Origin: Pseudomonas lini
GTDB lineage: Bacteria > Pseudomonadota > Gammaproteobacteria > Pseudomonadales > Pseudomonadaceae
DNA length: 64,000 nt
NCBI RefSeq assembly: GCF_964063345.1
Contig: NZ_OZ061318.1
Location: 5,084,001 to 5,148,000 of the forward strand
Direction of reading: 5' to 3'
Shown in pieces: positions 9,744 to 17,514 of this stretch (positions within the stretch are counted from its first letter, which is position 1; each line of letters begins with the position of its first letter). Position numbers and translations under genes: made by a program. The notes beneath the pieces are model-generated. The model ran no database searches. It was given only the letters and a program-made list of their open reading frames with translations, and was not told the origin of the DNA.

Positions 9744-10145
9744 ATGACCGCCATCGCTCGTATCACTCTGCTCAGTATGGTTTTGGGGTTAAGCGCCTGT
9801 GCGGTCCAGCAGCCCGAGCCCACACGGCTGCCGCCAATCCCGCCTTCGCAGCCGAGCACCAAACCGGCTCCAACGACACCGAGCAAACCGAGTACGCCGG
9901 TCAAACCGTCCAAGCCGATTCCACGCACCTCCGCCAGCTTCGCCCCGCCACCGGGTGGCAATAGTCATTGGGATGCGAAACTCGGCGTTTACGTTCTCGA
10001 TGATCAAACCAACACCTTCTACCGCCAGCGCACCTACTACCGCTGGAACAACGGCTGGAGTCGCTCGATCAGCCCCAACGGGCCGTGGGAAGAGACAGAT
10101 ATCCATGGCGTGCCGGGTGGGTTGGGCAGGCAATTCGGGCAGTGA
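9744..10145 (+). CDS. Small proline-rich lipoprotein, function unknown
   Basis: A 133-aa protein with a lipoprotein signal (LSAC, acylated Cys19). A Pro/Lys/Ser/Thr-rich linker (about 22-70, repeats of KPS and PTTP type) leads to a short folded C-terminal part with YRQRTYYRWNNGWSRS. An AGGA ribosome site lies ahead of the ATG. It follows ccmI by 14 bp and is probably its last co-transcribed gene, closed by the hairpin at 10150. I do not recognise a named family; the linker suggests a wall-spanning outer-membrane lipoprotein. Confidence 0.75.
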   Translation: MTAIARITLLSMVLGLSACAVQQPEPTRLPPIPPSQPSTKPAPTTPSKPSTPVKPSKPIPRTSASFAPPPGGNSHWDAKLGVYVLDDQTNTFYRQRTYYRWNNGWSRSISPNGPWEETDIHGVPGGLGRQFGQ

Positions 10146-10149
10146 ATGG

Positions 10150-10184
10150 AAACGGCGATCTGAGGATCGCCGTTTTGCTTTTTG
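10150..10184 (+). terminator. Rho-independent terminator after the ccm operon
   Basis: Perfect stem AACGGCGATC / GATCGCCGTT with loop TGAG, followed by a T-rich run (TTTTGCTTTTT), just after the lipoprotein stop. Confidence 0.85.
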
Positions 10185-10201
10185 GGGTTTGTGATAGGCG
10201 A

Positions 10202-10777
10202 TTAAAGAATCGCTCGATAGTGGGTCAACGCCTTGCTCGACTGAATCAGGCCTTGACGAAAGAGCAGATCAAGATAGGTGCCGACATCCATTGGCGGCAT
10301 CTTTAGCTGTTTGCGTTGCCGTTGTGCTGCCGCAACAACCGCTGCCGGGTCCAGGTCAAAGAGGTTATCGACGAATTCGTCAGGATGCTGCGCCTCGATG
10401 CCAAAAGAACCGAGTGCTTCATCGGGAAAGTCTTTCTGATTAAAGGTCACGATGACACTGGCGTTGCAGCGTATGGCGGCAGCCAGAACATGGCGGTCGT
10501 CGATGTCGGGCAGTGTGAGCCCTTCGATCAGCTTTTCGTAACCGGATACGCAAGCATCGGGTATGGCCTGATCCATCAAGTCGGACGTGCGATCCAATTG
10601 CTCTGTTGTCAGGTCCGGGCGGTTTTTCAGCAGATTGCGCTTCCATTCGTTGTGTATCTCCAGTGACCATCGCGCCCTGAAACGTCCGGAGAGCGCGAGC
10701 CACATCAGAAAGTCCCTCAAGGGGGCGGGGTACAAAACACATGCGTCATATACAGCGGTAAAAGGGGAGTGCCTCAC
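10202..10777 (-). CDS. PIN-domain ribonuclease toxin (VapC-like)
   Basis: A 191-aa PIN-domain protein. Acidic residues expected to hold the catalytic metal are visible: Asp11 (VYDACVLYP), Glu44 (EIHNEW), Asp91/93/94 (LPDIDDRHVLAAA) and Asp116 (NQKDF). It is longer than classical VapC (about 130 aa) and has an extra C-terminal region ending FRQGLIQSSKALTHYRAIL. Its ATG overlaps the stop of the upstream HTH gene (ATGA), typical of an antitoxin-toxin pair. RNA cleavage is inferred from the fold. Confidence 0.8.
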   Translation of the reverse strand: MRHSPFTAVYDACVLYPAPLRDFLMWLALSGRFRARWSLEIHNEWKRNLLKNRPDLTTEQLDRTSDLMDQAIPDACVSGYEKLIEGLTLPDIDDRHVLAAAIRCNASVIVTFNQKDFPDEALGSFGIEAQHPDEFVDNLFDLDPAAVVAAAQRQRKQLKMPPMDVGTYLDLLFRQGLIQSSKALTHYRAIL

Positions 10778-11241
10778 TCGTATCCTGTCCTTAACGCTTG
10801 TGCTTGCTCGGCGAGAAGCGTCATTGCTTGCTCGCTGGCGGTGTCGCGCCGGTTCTTATAGTCCATCAAATCGGCAAAGCGCACACGTCGGTGCTTGCCG
10901 GTTTTGTGGTAGGACAACTCGCCGGACTCCAGCAGTTTGATCAGGTGCGGGCGTGAGACATTGAGCAAGTCCGCCGCTTCCTGGGTGGTCAGTTCCGCGT
11001 GAACCGGGACGACCTTTACCGCATTGCCTTCTGCCAATGCTGCCAGGATGTCGAGCAGCAATCGCAGGGCTGAAGTGGGCAGTTCGACGCTGTGAGCTTC
11101 ATTCTGCTCGTCGAAAATCTGGATGCGTTGAGTTTCGAATTGAGTCGCGAGATAGGCCGCGAGGGCACGCTGGCCTTCAATAGCGGCCTGAACTTCGCGC
11201 GCCATGGGCAGGTTGATCGGTGGGTGGATGACTAGGGACAT
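10774..11241 (-). CDS. Excisionase-type HTH antitoxin paired with the PIN toxin
   Basis: A 155-aa protein with a MerR/excisionase-type winged helix near residues 86-130 (LTTQEAADLLNVSRPHLIKL, then HKTGKHRRVRFADLMDY). The start at 11241 has AGGA just upstream on its strand; a longer frame to 11292 would add 17 unlikely residues. Tight overlap with the PIN gene supports an antitoxin role, with the HTH repressing its own promoter. A direct repeat AAACGAA (11291-11297 and 11307-11313) upstream could be its binding site, which is speculative. Confidence 0.75.
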   Translation of the reverse strand: MSLVIHPPINLPMAREVQAAIEGQRALAAYLATQFETQRIQIFDEQNEAHSVELPTSALRLLLDILAALAEGNAVKVVPVHAELTTQEAADLLNVSRPHLIKLLESGELSYHKTGKHRRVRFADLMDYKNRRDTASEQAMTLLAEQAQALRTGYE

Positions 11242-11419
11242 GATGAAATTCCTACATTCTGAGTAGCGATGCTGAAAGGCTATTCGAATCAAACGAAAAT
11301 CGCAATAAACGAAACCAAGGCTTGTTTATGACTCTTTTGCCAGCAACGGTAATCGGCAAAATCAACACCCTGTAAAACAACCGAGCGTCGTGATCCGGAT
11401 TTTTGTGCTTGAGTAAATA

Positions 11420-11433
11420 TAACTCTAGAGTTA
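11420..11433. promoter_or_regulatory. Perfect 14-bp palindrome upstream of hicA (candidate operator)
   Basis: TAACTCTAGAGTTA is a perfect palindrome 31 bp before the hicA start. HicB proteins with a ribbon-helix-helix domain, as here, repress their own promoters through such sites. Assignment to HicB is inferred from position. Confidence 0.5.
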
Positions 11434-11464
11434 TTTTTGTTGGGCCGGAGCAAGGAGGCTGGTG

Positions 11465-11677
11465 GTGCAGAGCAGGTTATTGATCAAGGAACTGATAGAG
11501 GCGGGCTGGACACTGGACCGGGTCACCGGCAGTCATCACATCTTCACTCACCGTTATAGCCCTTACACGATACCCGTCCCTCATCCGAAGAAGGATTTGC
11601 CGGTCGGGACGGTTAAAAGCATCAGGAGGCGAGCCGGGCTCTATTGCCCGGGAGCCAGTTTGGCAGGAGATCCATAA
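11465..11677 (+). CDS. hicA: HicA family mRNA interferase toxin
   Basis: A 70-aa protein with the HicA dsRBD-like fold. The family motif around the catalytic histidine is GSHHIF (His24), followed by IPVPHPKKDLPVGTVKSIRR. The GTG at 11465 is chosen because AAGGAGG (11452-11458) sits 6 nt upstream and it gives the usual start MQSRLLIKEL; the GTG at 11462 would be only 3 nt away. The C-terminal end after RRAGL carries about ten unusual residues. The stop overlaps the hicB ATG by one base. Confidence 0.88.
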   Translation: MQSRLLIKELIEAGWTLDRVTGSHHIFTHRYSPYTIPVPHPKKDLPVGTVKSIRRRAGLYCPGASLAGDP

Positions 11678-12081
11678 TGCAATACCCAATCTGTATCGAA
11701 TGGGGCGACGAGAACACCGCCATCGGTATTCAGATCCCCGATATTCCCGGTGCCGTAACGGCCGGGGATACGTTTGAAGATGCTTACAACGCGGCGGTCG
11801 AAATTGCCCACATCATGCTGCAAGAGATCATGGCAGGCGGGGAGTCAATTCCGATGCCGACCTCAGCGGCTGTGCACCGCGAGAATCCGGAATTTGCCAA
11901 CATGGGTTGGGGGATGCTGGAACTCGACATCTCGCCGTATCTGGGCAAGACCGAGAAGGTCAACGTGACGCTGCCTGGCTACGTGATCCAGCGCATTGAC
12001 CGCTATGTGCGAGAGCACAATGTCAAAAGCCGCTCCTCCTTTCTCGCGGATGCGGCGATGGAGAAGCTGGTTCGGCATTGA
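11677..12081 (+). CDS. hicB: HicB family antitoxin
   Basis: A 134-aa antitoxin. The N-terminal HicB domain (about 1-65; IGIQIPDIPGAVTAGDTFED) blocks the toxin. The C-terminal ribbon-helix-helix (about 93-130; KVNVTLPGYVIQRIDRYVRE) should bind the operator. The start ATG overlaps the hicA stop (TAATG). It lies beside a second toxin-antitoxin pair, making a small accessory patch between the ccm operon and an MFS gene. Confidence 0.9.
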   Translation: MQYPICIEWGDENTAIGIQIPDIPGAVTAGDTFEDAYNAAVEIAHIMLQEIMAGGESIPMPTSAAVHRENPEFANMGWGMLELDISPYLGKTEKVNVTLPGYVIQRIDRYVREHNVKSRSSFLADAAMEKLVRH

Positions 12082-12100
12082 GTGGTATCAGTGGAATCGC

Positions 12101-12170
12101 CTTCGCGGGCAAGCCTCACACCTATAGGGATAATGCAAGACGTGTAGGAGCGAGGCTATTGCCCGCGAAG
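12101..12170. repeat. Inverted pair of REP-like sequences (variant)
   Basis: CTTCGCGGGCAAGCCT near 12101 faces AGGCTATTGCCCGCGAAG ending at 12170. This is the variant form with GTAGGAGCGAGGC instead of GTGGGAGCGGGC. The second copy has a small insertion in its core. It fills the gap between convergent hicB and the MFS gene. Confidence 0.75.
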
Positions 12171-12181
12171 CTTTTAGCGCC

Positions 12182-13387
12182 CTAAGCCGTCGCCAGTGCA
12201 GGCCTCTGCGAAACACTCAAAAACCGCAACAACGCCAACAACGGAAACGCACTACCCACAATCACGATCCACAACCAGCCACCATGCTCATACACCGCGC
12301 TGGCCACCGAAGATCCAAACGCGCCGCCGATGAAGATGCTGGTCATGTACAGCGCATTCAGACGGCCGCGGCTTTTAGCGTCGAGGGTGTAGACCGCTCG
12401 TTGGCCGAGGACCATGTTCATTTGCACGCAGAAATCCAGCACCACCCCCGTCACCGCCAGGCCGATAACGCTGTAGGCCGGGTGGATGAAGGCGGGCAGG
12501 AAGCTCAGGCTGGCGAATAGCAGGGACAGCAGCGAGGCGATGCGGGTATGGCCGGCATCCGCCAGTCGACCGGCGATGGGGGCGGCAATTGCTCCGATGG
12601 CGCCAACCAGGGCGAAGATCGCGATCTGGGTTTGCGACAAGCCATGATTACGCGACAGTTCCAGCGGCACTGCAGTCCAGAACAGGCTGAAGGTGGCGAA
12701 CATGCAGGCTTGATAAAACGCCCGTTGACGCAATACCGGCTGCTGACGCAAGAGCGTCCAGAGCGAACCCAACAACTGGCCATAAGAAGCACTGTGATCA
12801 GGCTGGCGCTTGGGAATGGTCAGGGCCAGCACGATGCTGATGGCCGTCATCAACACCGCTGCAATGACGAACATCGCACGCCAGCCGAAGTGGTCGGCTA
12901 TTACGCTGGATACTGGTCGAGCCAGCAGAATCCCCAGCAGCAAACCACCCATGATGCCGCCGACCACGCGGCCCCGGGATTCTTCCGGCGCCAGGTGGGC
13001 GGCCAGTGGGATCAGGATCTGCACCGACACCGAGCTGAATCCCACCAGCAACGAGATCAGCAGAAACACGTTCGGCTGGTCGGTGAACGCCGCGCCCAGC
13101 AGACTGGCAATCGCCACCACGGTGGTGATGATCATCAAGCGGCGATTTTCCAGCAGATCACCCAACGGCACCAGGAAGAACAGACCCAGCGCATAACCAA
13201 TCTGCGTCAGCGAAACGATCAGGCTGGCCATGGTGTCGGTCAGGCCGATGTCCGGTGCGATCAGGCCGATGATCGGCTGGGCGTAGTAGATGTTGGCCAC
13301 GATGGCGCCGCAGCAGAAGGCGAAGAGCAGCACCATGCCTCGGGTCATTATCGCGGTACCGAGGGGCACCTGAGTCGTTGGGTTCAT
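12182..13387 (-). CDS. Major facilitator superfamily transporter
   Basis: A 401-aa membrane protein with about 12 hydrophobic helices. The MFS loop-2/3 pattern GDLLENRRLMI is near residues 75-86, and the N-terminal part reads ANIYYAQPIIGLIAPDIGL. It resembles drug/metabolite exporters of the YnfM/AraJ type (DHA1-like); no substrate can be read from the sequence. It has no evident operon partner: hicB is convergent and a 276-bp gap lies upstream. Confidence 0.88.
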   Translation of the reverse strand: MNPTTQVPLGTAIMTRGMVLLFAFCCGAIVANIYYAQPIIGLIAPDIGLTDTMASLIVSLTQIGYALGLFFLVPLGDLLENRRLMIITTVVAIASLLGAAFTDQPNVFLLISLLVGFSSVSVQILIPLAAHLAPEESRGRVVGGIMGGLLLGILLARPVSSVIADHFGWRAMFVIAAVLMTAISIVLALTIPKRQPDHSASYGQLLGSLWTLLRQQPVLRQRAFYQACMFATFSLFWTAVPLELSRNHGLSQTQIAIFALVGAIGAIAAPIAGRLADAGHTRIASLLSLLFASLSFLPAFIHPAYSVIGLAVTGVVLDFCVQMNMVLGQRAVYTLDAKSRGRLNALYMTSIFIGGAFGSSVASAVYEHGGWLWIVIVGSAFPLLALLRFLSVSQRPALATA

Positions 13388-13663
13388 AACGTGGCTCGCT
13401 GAAGAAGAAGGAGTGCGGGGAGGCTAATCGGCGGGCTAGAGCGGCGGAAGAGGGAATAGGGTGATAGTAATCATGCCTCTGAGGAATGATTGAGAGAGGC
13501 CGTTCATTTTGACCTTTGAATCGTCGGTCGCGATCGCCGCTTGCTGAAGGTGGGCGTGAAGATCGTGATGTTCGTCATTCAAGGTGCTGACGGAGCGCTC
13601 ACCGCTCAATCCATCCCGGCGGGCAAGGATGGTGTCACACCGCCGATGTAGGGACTACAGGAA

Positions 13664-14389
13664 TCAAGAACTGCGCTCAGTTGGTTTCAGGATTTCATAA
13701 AGCCAGTAGAAAAACGAAAGAATCATTAACACTGTGAGGTAAATGAACACCAAATAATAGTCGGCTACGCGAGATGCCCAGCCAGTGAATTCTTTCGGAT
13801 GTTCAATATCTGCAGTTTGTTGATCGTTTCCGATACGAACTGCGTATTCATCGATTTTTTCGAGCTCTGAAGGGAACCAGACCCATAGCTTGTAAGTTCC
13901 GCCTTGCCTGATTGAAGGGATTTTGTAGCGACGGGTTTGCTCGGCAACACTTACCAGTTCTTTTTTGTCATCTTCTATCATCATCAACCCGTGTTGAGGA
14001 AGATCTACGTAGACGTCCTTCGCTACCGCTGAACCTTCATTCTTGATCAGTATGAAAACCATCGTCTGAAACGCATTGACTCCGTTATCGAATGGGGCTG
14101 TCCATGGCGTCAGCATATTCGTCCGGATATTTTCGAACAGCTCGCTTTTTTGCTCGAATCCAGCTTCAGGTATAGCTTTGTTTATCAGTGCTGACAGCGT
14201 TTCTGAATTTGCCAGGTTTCTAGAATTGCGCATCAATTCTTTGTATTGCGGGGGTACGTATGAAATGTACTTGCTTACTTCGGCGCTCAAGTGCGGGCTT
14301 GGGTTCGAAAGAGTGATAAGCAGGCCGGCTACGGCTGTCACGGATGCGATTATTCCAAAAATTATTGCGCTGGTTTTTTCAGCCTTCAA
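13664..14389 (-). CDS. Unknown two-helix membrane protein, A+T-rich
   Basis: A 241-aa protein with a membrane helix at about 8-27 (IIFGIIASVTAVAGLLITL) and another at about 208-232 (YLVFIYLTVLMILSFFYWLYE), flanking a domain of about 180 residues. That domain has beta-rich stretches such as TMVFILIKNEGSAVAKDVYV, NEGSAVAKDV resembling immunoglobulin-like folds. The DNA is visibly richer in A+T than its neighbours, suggesting recent acquisition. I recognise no family. It stands alone between the MFS and sulfate-binding genes; function unknown. Confidence 0.7.
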   Translation of the reverse strand: MKAEKTSAIIFGIIASVTAVAGLLITLSNPSPHLSAEVSKYISYVPPQYKELMRNSRNLANSETLSALINKAIPEAGFEQKSELFENIRTNMLTPWTAPFDNGVNAFQTMVFILIKNEGSAVAKDVYVDLPQHGLMMIEDDKKELVSVAEQTRRYKIPSIRQGGTYKLWVWFPSELEKIDEYAVRIGNDQQTADIEHPKEFTGWASRVADYYLVFIYLTVLMILSFFYWLYEILKPTERSS

Positions 14390-14467
14390 CGAGCGTAGTC
14401 CTTTTAATATGTTCGTGTTTTTATGTTTCGAGTTGTTGGTGTTTGTAACGGCTGGAAAATTGTAATA

Positions 14468-14497
14468 GAAAAGGCGACCTCCGAGGTCGCCTTTTTT
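14468..14497 (-). terminator. Rho-independent terminator after the sulfate-binding protein gene
   Basis: Stem AAAGGCGACCT / AGGTCGCCTTT with a short loop and runs of T on the + strand and A/T on both sides. It lies 17 bp past the stop of the minus-strand gene. Confidence 0.8.
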
Positions 14498-14513
14498 GTA
14501 GGGCTAACAGCTT

Positions 14514-15509
14514 CTACTGAGCATAAACCTGATCAAAAACCCCACCATCATTGAAGTGAGTCTTCTGCACCGTGCGCCAGTCACCAAAGGTCTTCTCCAC
14601 CGAAAGGAAATCCACTTTCGGGAAGCGATCGGTGTACTTGGCCAATACCGCCGGATCACGCGGACGCAGGTAGTTGGCCGCCGCAATCTCTTGACCTTCC
14701 GGCGACCACAGGTATTTCAAATATTCCTCTGCAGCAGCGCGAGTGCCTTTTTTCTCGACCACTTTGTCGACCACAGACACCGGCGGCTCGGCCTCAGCGG
14801 AAACACTCGGGTAAATCACTTCAAACTGATCACGACCAAATTCGCGCGCAATCATTTCCGCTTCGTTTTCGAAGGTCACCAGCACGTCGCCGATCTGGTT
14901 GGTCATGAACGTGGTGGTCGCTGCACGGCCGCCGGTATCCAGCACTGGCGCTTGTTTGAACAGTTTGCCGACGAAGGTTTTGGCCTTGTTCTCGTCGCCG
15001 CCGTTTTTCAGCACATAACCCCACGCCGAGAGGTAGGTGTAGCGGCCGTTGCCCGAGGTTTTCGGGTTGGGGACGATCACTTGCACGCCGTCCTTGAGCA
15101 GGTCTGGCCAGTCTTTCAGGGCTTTCGGGTTGCCTTTGCGCACAATGAACACCGTGGCCGAGGTGAATGGCGCGCTGTTGTTTGGCAGGCGCGTGACCCA
15201 GTTGTCCGGGACCAGTTTGCCGTTGTCCGCCAAGGCGTTGATGTCGGTGGCCATGTTCATGGTGATGACGTCAGCCGGCAGGCCATCGATCACTGAGCGC
15301 GCCTGCTTGCTGGAGCCGCCGAAGGACATTTGCAGTGTGATGTTTTCGTTGTGCTCGGCTTGCCAGTGTTTCTGGAAGGCAGCGTTGTAGTCCTTGTAGA
15401 AGTCTCGCATCACGTCGTAGGAAACGTTAAGCAGGGTCGGTGCAGCCTGAGCCATGCTGCCCAAGGCCAGGCCAGCGGCCAGAAGTGAGGCGCCAAAGAG
15501 TTTTTTCAC
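14514..15509 (-). CDS. cysP: Sulfate ABC transporter periplasmic binding protein
   Basis: A 331-aa secreted binding protein with a signal peptide (cut after AQA, about 22). Strong Sbp/CysP signatures are present: LLNVSYDVMRDFYKDYNAAF, SFGGSSKQARSV and IVPNPKTSGNGRYTYL. It captures sulfate (or thiosulfate) for a CysTWA permease, but no cysTWA genes lie beside it. In P. aeruginosa the gene at this position (near the channel and pyruvate kinase) is called cysP; the name sbp is equally possible. A terminator follows. Confidence 0.9.
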   Translation of the reverse strand: MKKLFGASLLAAGLALGSMAQAAPTLLNVSYDVMRDFYKDYNAAFQKHWQAEHNENITLQMSFGGSSKQARSVIDGLPADVITMNMATDINALADNGKLVPDNWVTRLPNNSAPFTSATVFIVRKGNPKALKDWPDLLKDGVQVIVPNPKTSGNGRYTYLSAWGYVLKNGGDENKAKTFVGKLFKQAPVLDTGGRAATTTFMTNQIGDVLVTFENEAEMIAREFGRDQFEVIYPSVSAEAEPPVSVVDKVVEKKGTRAAAEEYLKYLWSPEGQEIAAANYLRPRDPAVLAKYTDRFPKVDFLSVEKTFGDWRTVQKTHFNDGGVFDQVYAQ

Positions 15510-15615
15510 TGCGCATTCCTTGTTTTATCAAACATGTTCGATGGAAAGTGTTGGCAATTTGCCAGCGACTATAGCCGGGCTCGCATAGTCCTTTAAAGAT
15601 TAAAAAGCACTTTGC

Positions 15616-16440
15616 TTATTCCAGTTTCTTGAACAGCGCATTGCCACAGCGGGAGCAAAATGCTGCGCCGTGTTCGTGACTGTTTTTCTGACAGGTCGGG
15701 CAATCGTGTTGCAATTGTTCGCCGCGCATGGCGTTGGCCAGTTCCGCGGTAAAGATCCCTGTTGGCACGGCGATGATCGAGTAACCAGTGATCATCACCA
15801 GCGACGAAACCACCTGACCCAATGGCGTCCTGGGTACGATATCGCCAAAACCCACGGTGGTCAGCGTGACGATAGCCCAATAGATGCCTTTGGGAATGCT
15901 GGTGAAACCGTGTTCCGGGCCTTCGATCACGTACATCAGCGTGCCGAACACCGTCACCAGGGTGCTGACGCTGAGCAGAAACACCACGATCTTCTGCTTG
16001 CTGCCGCGCAACGCCGTCATCAAATAGTTGGCTTGCTTCAGATACGGGCTGAGCTTGAGCACGCGGAAAATCCGCAGCATCCGAATGATTCGAATGATTA
16101 GCAGGTACTGCGCATCGCTGTAATACAGCGCGAGAATGCCAGGCACGATCGCCAGCAAATCCACCAGCCCATAGAAGCTGAACGCGTAGCGCAACGGTTT
16201 GGGCGAGCAGTACAGGCGCAGAGCGTATTCGATGGCGAAAACGACGGTGAAGCCCCATTCGATGTACGCCAGTATGTCGGCGTAGTTCTGGTGAACGCTG
16301 TCGATACTGTCCAGAATCACGATCACCAGGCTGGCGAGGATGATCAACAGCAGAATGCTGTCGAAGCGGCGGCCGGCCGGGGTATCGGATTGGAAGATGA
16401 TGACGTAAAGCTCTTCACGCCAGTTTTTACTGCTGTCCAT
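15616..16440 (-). CDS. Voltage-gated-type potassium channel with zinc-ribbon tail
   Basis: A 274-aa channel subunit with six helices. An S4-like segment carries spaced arginines (RIIRMLRIFRVLKLSPYLKQ). The pore loop has the K+ selectivity filter TVGFGD in TLTTVGFGDIVP. The last 35 residues form a probable zinc ribbon, CPTC...CSRCGNALF, an unusual tail for a channel. It is a single-gene unit on the same strand as the urea transporter, 21 bp downstream of it. Confidence 0.9.
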   Translation of the reverse strand: MDSSKNWREELYVIIFQSDTPAGRRFDSILLLIILASLVIVILDSIDSVHQNYADILAYIEWGFTVVFAIEYALRLYCSPKPLRYAFSFYGLVDLLAIVPGILALYYSDAQYLLIIRIIRMLRIFRVLKLSPYLKQANYLMTALRGSKQKIVVFLLSVSTLVTVFGTLMYVIEGPEHGFTSIPKGIYWAIVTLTTVGFGDIVPRTPLGQVVSSLVMITGYSIIAVPTGIFTAELANAMRGEQLQHDCPTCQKNSHEHGAAFCSRCGNALFKKLE

Positions 16441-16461
16441 GGAAAACGCCTGAATCGAGAA

Positions 16462-17376
16462 TCAGCGAAGCCTAGGTCGATTCTCCCCGGTAGCGCAAGG
16501 CGCGCTGTCTATGGCGGCCTGGCGCAGCATTCGAATGCCTGCGCGAATCAGCCAGCAGGCGAGGATGAAAGGCGCGGTCAATGTGGCCAGGCCGAGTGCG
16601 GCGAACCCCGGTGTGAGCAACACTGCCAGCAGGATTGCCAACAATGGCAACCAAGGCTGGCGACGATTTTGGCTGAAGGCGAGGGCGGCGAGCACGCCGT
16701 TGTAACCGCTCAAACCCAGCAGCGCGGTTGATGTTTCGTGATGCAGAAGAGCGAAGCCGAGGCCGGCAACGGAGCCGAGCAGCGCCCACAGGAAGGCACG
16801 ACGGTCAGCGATCAGCAAACCCGTGGCAATCAGAGCGCCGGCCAGCGGATGACCGAGAAACAGCACCTGACCGAGCCCTTTCAATGACGCGGCGAGCAAG
16901 TTGAGTGTGGTCATTTCGATCAGCGGTGCGGGTTGCTGGGGAGCGGCAAACGACAGTAGTAGCCAGCTCATCCCGACGAAGGGCGCGGTGTAGGCGGGAA
17001 GGCAATGATGATCGCGCGAACGCTTGAGCCATTGCTGGGTGAGCATCGCGCTCAGGCCCCCAGCGGCAATGATCAGCGGTGGCAACAGCGCTGACCATGG
17101 GAAATAAAGGCTCAGCAGCAGACCGAGCAGAATACCGTTGTAGCTGAACAGCCCGGCCTGACGATCAGCCTTGGTGTACCCGCGACGTTGCGCGGTGAGC
17201 AACCCGGCGACACCTCCCAGCAACGCACCGCCGAGCAGGGCCGGCGCGCTGAATAGAATCGCCAACAGACACAGCAGGCCGCACAGCGGATGGCGCTGGA
17301 GAAAGATTTGGCTGAAACCGTTGAGCAGGGCAGTGGCCCAGTCGGGACAGTGGGTGTTGAAGTGGTTGGCGGGCAT
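16462..17376 (-). CDS. Urea transporter (UT family)
   Basis: A 304-aa membrane protein with about ten helices built as two repeats. Each half has the urea-channel signature: LFSYNGILLGLLLSLYFPW (first half) and LSGYNGVLAALAF (second half). It allows facilitated passage of urea. No urease genes are nearby in the window. The gene ends 21 bp before the potassium channel gene and may be co-transcribed with it. Confidence 0.87.
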   Translation of the reverse strand: MPANHFNTHCPDWATALLNGFSQIFLQRHPLCGLLCLLAILFSAPALLGGALLGGVAGLLTAQRRGYTKADRQAGLFSYNGILLGLLLSLYFPWSALLPPLIIAAGGLSAMLTQQWLKRSRDHHCLPAYTAPFVGMSWLLLSFAAPQQPAPLIEMTTLNLLAASLKGLGQVLFLGHPLAGALIATGLLIADRRAFLWALLGSVAGLGFALLHHETSTALLGLSGYNGVLAALAFSQNRRQPWLPLLAILLAVLLTPGFAALGLATLTAPFILACWLIRAGIRMLRQAAIDSAPCATGENRPRLR

Positions 17377-17395
17377 GATGGGGGCAGTCAGTACA

Positions 17396-17502
17396 GATCG
17401 TTTCCACGCTCTGCGTGGGAATGCCTCAACGGACGCTCTGCGTCTGCTCTTGGGACGCGGAGCGTCCCGGGCTGCATTCCCACGCAGAGCGTGGGAACGA
17501 TC
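17396..17502. repeat. 107-bp palindromic repeat, family of the 49345 copy
   Basis: The ends are inverted copies of GATCGTTCCCACGCTCTGCG. The interior has a second inverted motif, GGACGCTCTGCG / CGGAGCGTCC. A closely similar 113-bp element lies at 49345-49457. It sits between the urea transporter start and the pyruvate kinase end. The structure suits a small non-autonomous element or a double hairpin. Confidence 0.8.
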
Positions 17503-17514
17503 ATTGTGAGGGGG

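Noticed and set aside
13541..13651. Short plus-strand frame (36 codons) in the MFS-orphan gap, reading LLKVGVKIVMFVIQGADG
   Set aside because: It could be a decayed gene end, but there is no ribosome site or family match. The 276-bp gap otherwise holds nothing clear.
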